From positions 2,852,001-2,916,000 of the forward strand of contig CAWHEF010000002.1 of assembly GCA_963828385.1 (NCBI GenBank): 64,000 bases of DNA, in the 5' to 3' direction. This DNA is from Bog-756 sp963828385 (GTDB lineage Bacteria > Actinomycetota > Acidimicrobiia > Acidimicrobiales > RAAP-2). This document shows positions 52,401 through 60,589 of the stretch, one piece after another. The notes beneath the pieces were generated by a model. That model made no database searches. It saw only the letters and a list, made by a program, of their open reading frames with translations, and had not been told where the DNA came from. Within the stretch, counting starts at the first letter, position 1; every line of letters begins with the position of its first letter. Made by a program: the position numbers and the translations under genes.

Positions 52401-52964
52401 TCAGAATCGCCAGCGTGTAGCACCGCCGGGCTCGATCGTGGCGACGACGGTGGCGGTGCGAGGCGTAAGGCGGTACACGGACCATGGCGGCGGACCCGCC
52501 GACGGTGCGCTGAACTCGGCGGTGAGGGCCTCGCCGGTGTCGTCGGGCCGTGCCGGCCAGCCCTCGGCGGCCCAGTGGGCCGCCATCGCCGCGACCGTCG
52601 ACCGGTCGGTCACTCGGCGGCCCTCGCCTTCCACCACCAGATCGAAGTCGTGGGTGGCGACGCTCAAGGTGCAGCGTGGGTCTCGGGCGAGGTTCCTCGC
52701 CTTGCGGGTAGCGGCGCCGCTCTCGAACCACAAGGCACCCTCGACCCACAGGGCGCCGACACCGGTGACATGCGGGCTGCCGTCGCCGTTGATCGTGGCC
52801 AGCCAACAGGTGTGCCGGTCCGGCCCACCTGTACGGGGTGCCTGGGTCAGGCCTGCGTCGAGCCGGGTGGCGATCGGCGCCCAGTCGAGCACGGGCAAGC
52901 CGTAGAGATCGGCAAGGTTGGTGGCAGTGGGTTTCACACCAATCGGGACGCCGCCCGGTGGCAC
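52401..52964 (-). CDS. Pyridoxamine 5-phosphate oxidase-like / F420-binding split-barrel protein
   Basis: A 187-residue split-barrel flavin/F420-binding protein. CWLATINGDGSPHVTGVGALWVEGALWFES and RKARNLARDPRCTLSVATHDFDLVVEGEGRRV form the beta-barrel core. The C-terminus contains VYRLTPRTATVVATI. The family reduces or oxidises small substrates, often with F420 in actinobacteria. The ATG at 52964 is the longest supported start. A 145-bp gap upstream holds no gene. Confidence 0.78.
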   Translation of the reverse strand: MPPGGVPIGVKPTATNLADLYGLPVLDWAPIATRLDAGLTQAPRTGGPDRHTCWLATINGDGSPHVTGVGALWVEGALWFESGAATRKARNLARDPRCTLSVATHDFDLVVEGEGRRVTDRSTVAAMAAHWAAEGWPARPDDTGEALTAEFSAPSAGPPPWSVYRLTPRTATVVATIEPGGATRWRF

Positions 52965-53108
52965 AATTCATCGGAGCGAGAAGGCCACGAAACGACGGCC
53001 TCCCTCGTCGAGCTGCGGACCGGGGACATGGTTCAGCTCGTGTCCCATGCGTCGGACGTCGTGAACGTCTATGGACCGTCGACGGCGACCGGTTCCGGTC
53101 AGGTGGCG

Positions 53109-53483
53109 TCATGCTGAGCCGGGGTGTTCCAGCAGTGCGACGAGCGTCGGCGGGGCGATCAGGCGGTAGCTGTCGGTGGCCAGCTCGGCCACTTCGTCCC
53201 AGTCGGTGTTCTCGTCGATCCGCACCCCGACCCAGCCCTTGGACCCCACATAGGGCGGCACGAAGTAGCGCTCGGGGTCCGACGCCACCAGCACGGCCTG
53301 GTCCCCGGCCGGGGCCTTCACCGTGAGCGACTCCCCCGACTCGGCCACCATGACGAACAGCTTTTCCCGCACCCGGAACGAAGGCGCCGTGTGGCCGCCG
53401 AACGGCTTCTCGGTCGCTTCCGGAAGTCGGAGACAGATGGCCCGGAGCCGCTCCGCCGGCTCGGCCAGCCCACTCTTCGTCAC
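53109..53483 (-). CDS. MmcQ/YjbR family protein
   Basis: A 124-residue protein of the MmcQ/YjbR (DUF419-like) family, a CyaY-like fold with unknown role. AERLRAICLRLPEATEKPFGGHTAPSF, then VREKLFVMVAESGESLTVKAP and YFVPPYVGSKGWVGVRID are all present. The GTG start overlaps the preceding thioesterase stop (GTGA), so it is translationally coupled to it. The last residues are VALLEHPGSA. Confidence 0.85.
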   Translation of the reverse strand: MTKSGLAEPAERLRAICLRLPEATEKPFGGHTAPSFRVREKLFVMVAESGESLTVKAPAGDQAVLVASDPERYFVPPYVGSKGWVGVRIDENTDWDEVAELATDSYRLIAPPTLVALLEHPGSA

Positions 53484-54343
53484 GCTCGTCGGCACAGCAT
53501 CTGCTGGCCGCCCGAGGCGAGCAGCGAGCCGGACTCGTCCCACACCGAAGCGGTTCCCCCCACCAGTCCTTCGGCGGCGACCGGCGAACGGGCCTCCACC
53601 AGGAGCCAGTCGGCCCGGGCCGACTCCTCCATGCGGTGGAACCGGCAGGCCAGGTCGAGGCTGGGAGCGACGTGGGACAGGGTGCCCCCGGCATGGCCCC
53701 TCGAGGCGGCCGGCCACTGGAAGGTGTCGACGGCGATGGCCAGGCGGCCGGCATCGACCCAGCGGTCGGTGAAGGTCTCCGTCGGGCGGAACCGGTACCA
53801 GCAGCGCAGGACCGGTTCACCGGCCGGACGGCGGTCGTAGTCGGCGACCCAGTCGAGAGGACGTCCCTCGAGGTTCGAGAAGAACGCATGCTGCGGTGCC
53901 GCCGTCGTGTCGGCGGTCAGATCCTCGAACGAGGGGAGCTCGGTCGGACCTGGGACCGGCGGGCCAGGGGCGGCATCGTGCACGAGCCCGTCGATCCCGT
54001 CGGCCACCGCCCACACCAGCGCCTCGAGGACGGGACGACCGTCCTGGTTCATGGACACTCGCACAGATTCGGCCGACCGACCACGGCGCAGCGTCGTGAC
54101 CTCGAGGTCCACCGGTGCGAAGGCGGCGACGCCCAGGAAGTGGCAGACCAGACTGGCCGGCTTGGGCACCGAGCAGTGGGCGCCGGCTGCCCGCAGGGCG
54201 ACAGCGGCCAGGTACCCGCCGTTCGGTCCCCAGATCTCCCAATCGGGGCTGAGCACGGCCCGGTAGCGTCCGTCCGTCCCCGTGACAGCGGTGTCGTCGC
54301 TCAGGTCGCCCACGGCGACAGTCTTGCGGACCGCCGGCGCCAT
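53480..54343 (-). CDS. Acyl-CoA thioesterase family protein (double hot-dog)
   Basis: A 287-residue TesB-like thioesterase of double hot-dog fold. The first hot-dog contains SPDWEIWGPNGGYLAAVALRAAG and the core VDLEVTTLRRGRSAESVRV. The second contains WYRFRPTETFTDRW, DTFQWPAASRGH and LDLACRFHR. It hydrolyses acyl-CoA to free acid and CoA, or acts as a binding protein. It sits directly downstream of the ECF41 sigma gene (13-bp gap) and is coupled to YjbR, so it could belong to the ECF41-driven operon. Confidence 0.82.
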   Translation of the reverse strand: MAPAVRKTVAVGDLSDDTAVTGTDGRYRAVLSPDWEIWGPNGGYLAAVALRAAGAHCSVPKPASLVCHFLGVAAFAPVDLEVTTLRRGRSAESVRVSMNQDGRPVLEALVWAVADGIDGLVHDAAPGPPVPGPTELPSFEDLTADTTAAPQHAFFSNLEGRPLDWVADYDRRPAGEPVLRCWYRFRPTETFTDRWVDAGRLAIAVDTFQWPAASRGHAGGTLSHVAPSLDLACRFHRMEESARADWLLVEARSPVAAEGLVGGTASVWDESGSLLASGGQQMLCRRA

Positions 54344-54355
54344 CGCCGGGTCCGC

Positions 54356-55239
54356 TCAGGGCGCCCCGGCCAACGCGTCGCTCAGACGCTCCAGCTTCTC
54401 GGGATTCGACACCACCCGTACACCGATGACCTTGCCGTCGAGGATGTCGAGCACGACGGCAGCCACCACCTTGGTCCCGACGACGAACACGGTGGCCGGC
54501 TGGCCGTTGAGGGTGGTCTCCCGCGGCAGCCCCTGGGTCCTCTTGGCCACGTTGAGGAGGAAGCGCGACGCCCGGTACGGACCGATCACCGGACGCACCG
54601 CCGCCCGCACCCGGCCGCCGCCGTCCGTCCAGACGACCACGTCGTCGGCCAGCATGCCCAACAGACCGTCCAGGTCGCCGGTGCCGCAGGCTGCCACGAA
54701 CCGGCGGGTCAGCTCCTGCCCGTGGCCGAGGTCGGCGTCGAAGCGCTTGCGGCGGTCCCCGATCCGTTTGCGGGCACGACCGGCGAGCTGCCGGCAGCTC
54801 GCCGCGTTGCGGTCCATCAAATTGGCGATCTCCTCGAAGCGATAGCCGAAGACATCGTGGAGCAGGTAGGCGGCCCGTTCCGGCGGAGTGAGCTCCTCCA
54901 GGAGCACGAGGAAGGCCAACGACAGGGTGTCGGCCTGGTCCACGTCGGCGGTGTCGTCTACGACCACCGGCTCGGGCAGCCAGGGTCCGGTGTAGGAGGT
55001 GCGCTGGACGCGAGCCGAGCCGAGCTGGTCGATGCAGAGGCGGGTGACGATCGTGACCAGGTAGGCCCGGACCGACTCCACCCGACCGGGCTTCCGTTGC
55101 AGCCAGCGGAGGCCCGCCTCCTGCACCATGTCCTCGGCATCGGCGGCGCTGCCGAGCATGCGATAGGCGATGCCGAACAACAGCGGGCGCCACGCCTCGA
55201 ACGCGGCGGCGTCACCGGGATCGTACGGGGCTGTGCCAT
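54356..55239 (-). CDS. ECF41 family RNA polymerase sigma factor with SnoaL-like C-terminal domain
   Basis: About 290 residues. Sigma region 2 is FGIAYRMLGSAADAEDMVQEAGLRW. Region 4 is TPPERAAYLLHDVFGYRFEEIANLM. An NTF2/SnoaL-like extension carries the ECF41 hallmarks: the linker WLPEPVV, the motif DGGGR in VVVWTDGGGRV, and NPEKLERL near the end. The extension controls sigma activity in place of an anti-sigma factor. The frame from a TTG at 55180 lacks a normal start. The likely start is the ATG at 55239 with a small indel between, since DAAAFEAWRPLLFGIAYRM in the shifted frame is typical. Confidence 0.85.
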
Positions 55240-55285
55240 CGAACCGTCCCGGTCGGCGCCACCGGGATCGTCACGTACGGCGTCG

Positions 55286-55873
55286 TCAGGCGACGGACCG
55301 GGCTCCGTCATCGTCCCGGGCCATCGGGATCTCGCACTGGTCGCCGAAGCCTTGGCTGTGCAGCCCGAGCCCGGCGTTGAAGCGGGAACGCATGTTCTCC
55401 AGCGCCACCCAGCCGGCCAGCTCGACGATCTCGGCCTCGCTGAAGTGGCGGTGCAGGCGCGCAGCCAGCTCGTCCGAGACCTGGGACGGGGTCACAGTGG
55501 CCTGCTGGGCGTACTCGAGGACCAGCCGCTCCCGGTCGTCGAAGAGTGGGCTCGTCTCCCACTGCTGCACGGCTCGGACCTTGGCAGGATCGATGCCTTG
55601 GTTCATACCTTCGTAGTAGCCGAAGTCGGTACACCACGAGCATCCGATGAGCATGGCGGTCTCCTGGATCGCCAGCCACCGCAACGTCGGGTCGAGCTTC
55701 TTCCAGCCCAGTGCGACCGATGTCTCCAGCGCACCCATCGCCACCGCCACCCCGGAGTGCAGCGAGACCGCCCCCACCGGCTCGGTGTCCCTGCCGAATC
55801 GGCGCCGGCCATAGCTCTTGACCAGCCTGGGGAGGAACTTCTTGCTGTCGCTGTCCACATCGACATGGGCCAT
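55286..55873 (-). CDS. Carboxymuconolactone decarboxylase (CMD) family protein, ECF41-linked
   Basis: A 195-residue alkylhydroperoxidase/CMD-fold protein. MAHVDVDSDSKKFLPRLVKS begins it. The core TAMLIGCSWCTDFGYYEG contains the redox pair C-x-x-C, as in AhpD-type peroxidases. The C-terminus is YAQQATVTPSQVSDELAARL. The ATG at 55873 has AAAGGAG upstream. CMD genes adjacent to ECF41 sigma genes are a known pairing (COE genes), and its own promoter carries the ECF41 motif. The sigma gene follows at once on the same strand. Confidence 0.9.
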   Translation of the reverse strand: MAHVDVDSDSKKFLPRLVKSYGRRRFGRDTEPVGAVSLHSGVAVAMGALETSVALGWKKLDPTLRWLAIQETAMLIGCSWCTDFGYYEGMNQGIDPAKVRAVQQWETSPLFDDRERLVLEYAQQATVTPSQVSDELAARLHRHFSEAEIVELAGWVALENMRSRFNAGLGLHSQGFGDQCEIPMARDDDGARSVA

Positions 55874-55907
55874 CTCGATGCTCCTTTCGCTCTCTGTCAT
55901 CCCTTGA

Positions 55908-55934
55908 GACGAACGGGTTCCCCGGAACGTGACA
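55908..55934 (-). promoter_or_regulatory. ECF41-type promoter of the CMD-sigma operon
   Basis: On the minus strand TGTCACG (55934-55928) is followed by exactly 16 bases and CGTC (55911-55908). The known ECF41 consensus is TGTCACA-N16-CGTC, so only the last base of the -35 differs. It lies 34 bases upstream of the CMD start codon, implying an autoregulated operon. Confidence 0.85.
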
Positions 55935-55964
55935 CACCCTGCGCACGAGTCCCTACAGATTGGA

Positions 55965-56024
55965 TGAGCCGAGTGAGCCGAGTGAGCCGGGTGAGCCGGG
56001 TGAGCCGGGTGAGCCGGGTGAGCG
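55965..56024 (+). repeat. 9-bp tandem repeat (TGAGCCGGG)n
   Basis: Six consecutive 9-bp units occupy 55965-56018, followed by a partial TGAGCG to 56024. The first two units read TGAGCCGAG and the last four TGAGCCGGG. The array lies just upstream of the ECF41 promoter and downstream of the VirD4-like gene. There are no spacers and no ORF-supported use. Confidence 0.9.
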
Positions 56025-56091
56025 TAAAGCCCTACCTTTACATCCTGACGAGACCGACAAGGCGCCGGTCCTGAACCCCGCCGCCACGATC

Positions 56092-57741
56092 TCAGCTGTA
56101 GCCGCGGGGGCTCCGAGCCCCGGGGCCGCTCCGGACCAGGGCTGACAAGCAGCGGTCGTCGAACCAGGTGCGGAGGCGGATCGGCGCCGGCGCCAGGCTG
56201 CCGTAGACGAGGACCCCCTCCCCCGGAGCAATGCGCCGGAGATGGTCGGGCGCGGCGAGCGGGCGGGTGGTCGGCGTGTGGGTGGTGCTCGTCCCCGCCG
56301 TGCCGCCCGAGGTGGTGGCGGGCAACACCACCTCCTCGGACCCGATGAGGTGGCTGGCGTAGTCGAGGGTCTGGGGGTCCGAGATGCCCGAGAGGAACAG
56401 CTTGGCCCGGTGGTTGTTCACGACGGTTGTGGCCTTCGCCCCGTAGCGGGCGGCGATCTGGGCCAGGTCGTGCCAGACGGTCACCAGCTGGATGCCGTGG
56501 CCCGCTGCCGTCGAGGCCAGCGCGTCGAGGTCGGGCAGCGGCGCGATGTTGGCCGCCTCGTCGAGGACGACGAGCAGAGGAGGGTCGAGCGGCCGATGGG
56601 TGCGGGCCACCCGGTCGTAGACGTGGTCGAGCACGGCACGGGCGGCGGCGGAGAACACGGGGGTCAGGCGACGCTGGTCGTGTGCCGGGGCACACAGGTA
56701 GAGCGTGTTCGGCGCCGCCACCAGTCTGGCCGGGTCGATCGGCGCCGGCCGGCCGGCGGCGGTGGACCCCTCGGATGCGAGCACGAAACCGCCAGGAGAG
56801 CCTCCGGCTGCCCCGGCGAAGGGCTCGAGGACGGTCTCGACGGTGGTGGCGATGGAGCTGCGCTGACGGTCCTCCTTGCCGAACGCCGAAATGGCGGCGT
56901 CCATCGCCTCCTCGACGCCGGCGCGCGACAGCAGCTCGAGGACGTCTGTCTCCTCGCCGGTTGCCACCCACCGGACGACGTCATCGAGGGACCGGCCCGA
57001 GGTGGCAGCGGCGAAGAGGAGCGGGGCCAGGGTCTTGGCTGCCGTGGCGTACCAGAAGTCCCCGTCGCTCATGGTGCCTACCGACGCTTTGGCCACCTCG
57101 ACCAGTGCCGATGCGCTGCGGCGAGCCCCGGGCCAGGTGCCGGCGGTCGACACGGGCGACCAGGTAGCGGTGGCGAGCCCGGTGGTGCCGCTCGGATCGA
57201 AGCACGCCACCGTACCGAGGGCCCGCCGGTGGTCGGCCGTTTCATCGAAGAGGTCGGTCTTCACGCTGGTGGCGAGGACAGGACCCTGCCACCCGAGGAT
57301 GGCCGGGACGGCGAAGCCCGACGTCTTGTGCGACTGGGTCGGGCCGAAGACGATGATCGACTGGGCCGCTTCGGCCGCCACCAGGCGACGGCCCACCCGT
57401 CCGAGCACGAGCCGCCCGGGAATACCGGCAGGTGGATGGCGGCCCTTCGCAACGACCAGCGGTGCGAGGTCGCGCCCGCTGGCCCAGCGGGCAGGAGTCC
57501 GGGCCCGGCCGGCGACGGAGGGGGGCGGTACCCGGCGCCCGAGAAGGAGGGGGCGCGGGCGCCGGGTACCAGACGGCGGCCCGAATGCACGGGCCCGGAG
57601 CAGAGGCCGAGCGGATCGGCGGTGCGGAGTCGTTACCCGACCGGTCGACCGCCCCGAAGCCGGCCCGCCGCGACCGACGAACAGCGCGCCGACCACGGCG
57701 ACCAGGCCCACCGTGACGGACAGGAGCCCATGCCCGCTCAC
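56092..57741 (-). CDS. VirD4/TraG-like type IV secretion coupling ATPase
   Basis: A 549-residue coupling protein. The first 25 residues form a membrane anchor (LLSVTVGLVAVVGALFVG). The Walker A region is IIVFGPTQSHKTSGFAVP, and the Walker B is PPLLVVLDEAANIAPL. The TraG/TraM-recognition C-terminal part has LVTVWHDLAQIAARYG and NHRAKLFLSGISD. Such proteins feed DNA or protein substrate to type IV secretion channels. The GTG at 57741 overlaps the upstream ATPase stop by four bases. It is the last gene of the five-gene transfer-like operon. Confidence 0.85.
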   Translation of the reverse strand: MSGHGLLSVTVGLVAVVGALFVGRGGPASGRSTGRVTTPHRRSARPLLRARAFGPPSGTRRPRPLLLGRRVPPPSVAGRARTPARWASGRDLAPLVVAKGRHPPAGIPGRLVLGRVGRRLVAAEAAQSIIVFGPTQSHKTSGFAVPAILGWQGPVLATSVKTDLFDETADHRRALGTVACFDPSGTTGLATATWSPVSTAGTWPGARRSASALVEVAKASVGTMSDGDFWYATAAKTLAPLLFAAATSGRSLDDVVRWVATGEETDVLELLSRAGVEEAMDAAISAFGKEDRQRSSIATTVETVLEPFAGAAGGSPGGFVLASEGSTAAGRPAPIDPARLVAAPNTLYLCAPAHDQRRLTPVFSAAARAVLDHVYDRVARTHRPLDPPLLVVLDEAANIAPLPDLDALASTAAGHGIQLVTVWHDLAQIAARYGAKATTVVNNHRAKLFLSGISDPQTLDYASHLIGSEEVVLPATTSGGTAGTSTTHTPTTRPLAAPDHLRRIAPGEGVLVYGSLAPAPIRLRTWFDDRCLSALVRSGPGARSPRGYS

Positions 57742-59033
57742 GGATCCGTCCCGGCCATGGCCTGATCGGTGTCGGCCAGCCACCGCTCGGTGGTGGCCAG
57801 GCGGTGCTCGACGAGGAACGACCGGCGACCGACCTTCCACAGGGCCGTCCCCCGGCGCAGCTGTGTCACGAGCTCGGCCTCGGTGGCGGTGAGGCCCAAC
57901 AGCTCGCTGGTCCGGGCCACCTCACCCGGTGACTGGGCGTAGACCACCCTCGTCTCCGAGTCGGCGAGCAGGCCCTCGGCCAGGTTGACCTGCTCCGAGC
58001 CGGCGGCTCCCACCGAACGGAGATCGGACAGGCGGTGGAGTACGGCCATGTTGGCCACACCGTGGGCGCGGGACAGCTTCCAGGATGTCTGGAGCCAGCG
58101 GGCCACCCCGAGATTGGAGAGGATGGCCCACGCCTCGTCCACGACCACGATGATCCGATGGCGGTCCTGCGAGCGTACGGCGCTCTGGAGCCACGCCGCC
58201 GCACACGCCATGAGCACCCCGAGGGCGGGCGAATGGTAGACGGCGGACAGGTCGAGGACGACCAGGGGGGCGTCGAGGCGGAGGCCCGGTGTCGTCGGAC
58301 CGTCGAACATCCCGCACAGGTCTCCCCCGACCAGTCGCCGCAGCTCGAGCGCGACGTCCCTCCCGTCCTCGAGCAGCACCTGGCGGGTGGTGCGGAGAGC
58401 GTGGGCGGCTTCGGCCGGCGGATCGAGGAGGGCGTCGACCACCTGGGGCAGGGTGGGCGCTGGCATGGATGACGCGGCCTGCCGGGTGGCCTCCCCCACG
58501 GCGCAATCGATGGCCGCCCGCTCCCGCGGCGCCAGCTCCCGGCCGAGACAGGCCATCGCCAGCGAAGCGGTGAGGACGACCCGGCGACGGTCGGGGTCAG
58601 CGAGCCGGTCGGTGCCGGTGTCGACACCCGGAGCGTCCATGTCCGCGCCCGTATCGAGCGGGTTGAGCCGGACGGTCCCGCCCGGGCGCAGAGCCACCGG
58701 TGCCACGCCCCAGGCGTCGGCCAGCGGGCCGTACTCCCCTTTCGGGTCGACGACCCACGCTCGCCGGCCGAAGACGGCCTGGCGCCACAGGTAGGTCTTC
58801 ACGAAGGAGCTCTTGCCCCGGCCGATCTGGCCGATCACCACCATGTTCGGGTTGGTCACGACAGCCTGGCGGTAGAGGGCGAACGGGTCGTAGACGAACG
58901 ATCCCCCGAGCACGTCGCGACCGACCAGGACCCCTTCGTGTCCCAGCCCGGCTTCGCTGACGAGGGGGTAGGCGGCGCACAAATGGCGGGTCGTCGCCAC
59001 ATGGGCCGGGACCCGTGGCTGGCGCACCCTCAC
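57738..59033 (-). CDS. VirB4-like type IV secretion ATPase (short form)
   Basis: A 431-residue ATPase corresponding to the C-terminal motor half of VirB4/TraE proteins. PNMVVIGQIGRGKSSFVKTYL is the Walker A. RRAWVVDPKGEYGPLADAWG follows, and RIIVVVDEAWAILSNLGVARWL is the Walker B. The usual N-terminal half is missing and is probably supplied by the upstream SCO6880-like protein. GTG 59033 overlaps the preceding stop (GTGA). It powers pilus or channel assembly. Confidence 0.87.
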   Translation of the reverse strand: MRVRQPRVPAHVATTRHLCAAYPLVSEAGLGHEGVLVGRDVLGGSFVYDPFALYRQAVVTNPNMVVIGQIGRGKSSFVKTYLWRQAVFGRRAWVVDPKGEYGPLADAWGVAPVALRPGGTVRLNPLDTGADMDAPGVDTGTDRLADPDRRRVVLTASLAMACLGRELAPRERAAIDCAVGEATRQAASSMPAPTLPQVVDALLDPPAEAAHALRTTRQVLLEDGRDVALELRRLVGGDLCGMFDGPTTPGLRLDAPLVVLDLSAVYHSPALGVLMACAAAWLQSAVRSQDRHRIIVVVDEAWAILSNLGVARWLQTSWKLSRAHGVANMAVLHRLSDLRSVGAAGSEQVNLAEGLLADSETRVVYAQSPGEVARTSELLGLTATEAELVTQLRRGTALWKVGRRSFLVEHRLATTERWLADTDQAMAGTDP

Positions 59034-60589
59034 GACAGCCCTCGCCCGAACGGCAGCGAGCTGGCGAAGGCGGCGTCCTGCTCTCCGTAGAGACGGCGCA
59101 GCTCGATCCGCGACTGGCCGGCCGCCTGCTCCATGGCGCCACACGCCTGGGTCAGCTCGGTGTCCGAGTCGGCGGTCACGGTGACGTACCCGGTGAAACG
59201 GAACTGGGCGTGTCCATCGGCCAGCTCCACGTCGCGGTGCTCGACGCTCTCCCGCTCGCGGTGGTGCCGGGCAGTCACGAGGAAGCCGCCGCGGCGACGC
59301 AGCTCACCGTCGGCCAGGTCGGCGGTCCGGGCCTGGGCCACCTGGCGTGCCGCCCGGGTCGGGCTCACCGGCTCCATGGTCAGGGAGAGGGAGCGGCGCA
59401 GTGGCAGGAACAAGAGCGGACCGAGGAAATCGGGCGTGACGTCGGTCCTCGGCCACTCGGCGATCCAGTACACGGCGTGCCACGTCCCATCGGTGCGGAC
59501 GGCGTCCCACTGGGGCTCGACAGCCATCGGCCACGGCCAGTGCCGCCCCGGCGAGGTGTCGGAATCAGGCTCGCCGAAGGCAGCCGGGCCCATGGCGTCC
59601 ACAGGGGCGGTGGCCTCGGCGACGACGGCAGCCAGGGCAGAGGGGCCGAGCACGCCATCGACCGTGACGTCGGCTGCTTCGAGGGCCCGCTGCAGCGAGC
59701 GCACCTCACTGGCAAGCACAGCCCCGACCCCGGTGCGCCCGCCGCCCGAGGCCCGAATGGTCCGCCGGGCCCGCACGGTGTGCACGGTGACAGCGAAGAG
59801 GACCCGGTGGCGTCGGGTGATTGGCGCGGCCTCGCTGACCAGGGTGGCGTAGGACAGGCCGGCGGCGGACGTCCGGTCGAGAGCGGCGTTGCTGTCGAGG
59901 TGGTCCCGCACCCTGCTCCCGTCATCGGGCAGGCACGACTCGATCCACTGCACCCGATGGACCTCGGAGCCCTCCCGGGCCAGCGAGGCGAGGACGCGTG
60001 CCCAGCCGGCGATCCTCGAGTCCTGGTCGTCCGAGCCGAGCAGGGCGAAGCTGTGGCCCTGGAGCGACAGCACCGCCGTGGCGGTGCGGGCCGGCCCGTC
60101 GAGCACCACACCGGCCGTTCCGGTCCGCCCCGAGGCGGGAAACGGCACCGTCTCCACGACGATCCCGTCGAACACGTTCCGCCACCGGGCGCCGATGCCC
60201 GGCGGGTGCACCGACGTGCGGACGGACCGGTGCGGCCCGGTGGCCGCCGGTTCGACCACGACCGAGTGACCGCGTCCGGGAGCCGATGCGAGCTGGCGTC
60301 TGGTGCCGGTGGCACCGGTGATCGCCCACCGGGACACGAGGGGAAGCCACTGCTCGCCCGTCCGGCCCCGCACCGGCCAGAAGGCGAGAGCGACTCCGGC
60401 GGCCACCGATGAAACGGCGGCCACCACGCCGATGACCGAGGGCCGGGACCGGAGAGCGGCCACGGCGACGATCAGCCCGGCGGCCACGACGCCGATCTGT
60501 CCTGACCGCCAGCCGGCGATGACGCCGCGCCGCTCGAGGGGTGAGAAGCGGTAGTGCACCCGCCCGGGCCGGCCCGCCTCAACCACCAT
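59030..60589 (-). CDS. SCO6880 family membrane protein (VirB4 N-terminal/PrgI-like)
   Basis: A 519-residue member of the SCO6880 family. YRFSPLERRGVIAGWRSGQIG begins it, then two transmembrane helices at about residues 35-85 (VAAGLIVAVAAL, AGVALAFWPV). A large domain follows (SVVVEPAATG to FALLGSDDQDSR), with EVHRVQWIESCLPDD and HWPWPMAVEPQWD. In actinobacterial conjugation-like clusters it precedes the VirB4-type ATPase, as here. An ATG three codons further upstream (60598) is the alternative start; both overlap the previous gene. Confidence 0.85.
   Translation of the reverse strand: MVVEAGRPGRVHYRFSPLERRGVIAGWRSGQIGVVAAGLIVAVAALRSRPSVIGVVAAVSSVAAGVALAFWPVRGRTGEQWLPLVSRWAITGATGTRRQLASAPGRGHSVVVEPAATGPHRSVRTSVHPPGIGARWRNVFDGIVVETVPFPASGRTGTAGVVLDGPARTATAVLSLQGHSFALLGSDDQDSRIAGWARVLASLAREGSEVHRVQWIESCLPDDGSRVRDHLDSNAALDRTSAAGLSYATLVSEAAPITRRHRVLFAVTVHTVRARRTIRASGGGRTGVGAVLASEVRSLQRALEAADVTVDGVLGPSALAAVVAEATAPVDAMGPAAFGEPDSDTSPGRHWPWPMAVEPQWDAVRTDGTWHAVYWIAEWPRTDVTPDFLGPLLFLPLRRSLSLTMEPVSPTRAARQVAQARTADLADGELRRRGGFLVTARHHRERESVEHRDVELADGHAQFRFTGYVTVTADSDTELTQACGAMEQAAGQSRIELRRLYGEQDAAFASSLPFGRGLS

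Noticed and set aside
55965..56024. Tandem array considered as CRISPR
   Set aside because: The unit is nine bases with no spacers and no cas genes nearby.
53636..56074. Long plus-strand reading frame of over 800 codons
   Set aside because: It is the antisense shadow of the thioesterase, sigma factor and CMD genes and has no domain of its own.
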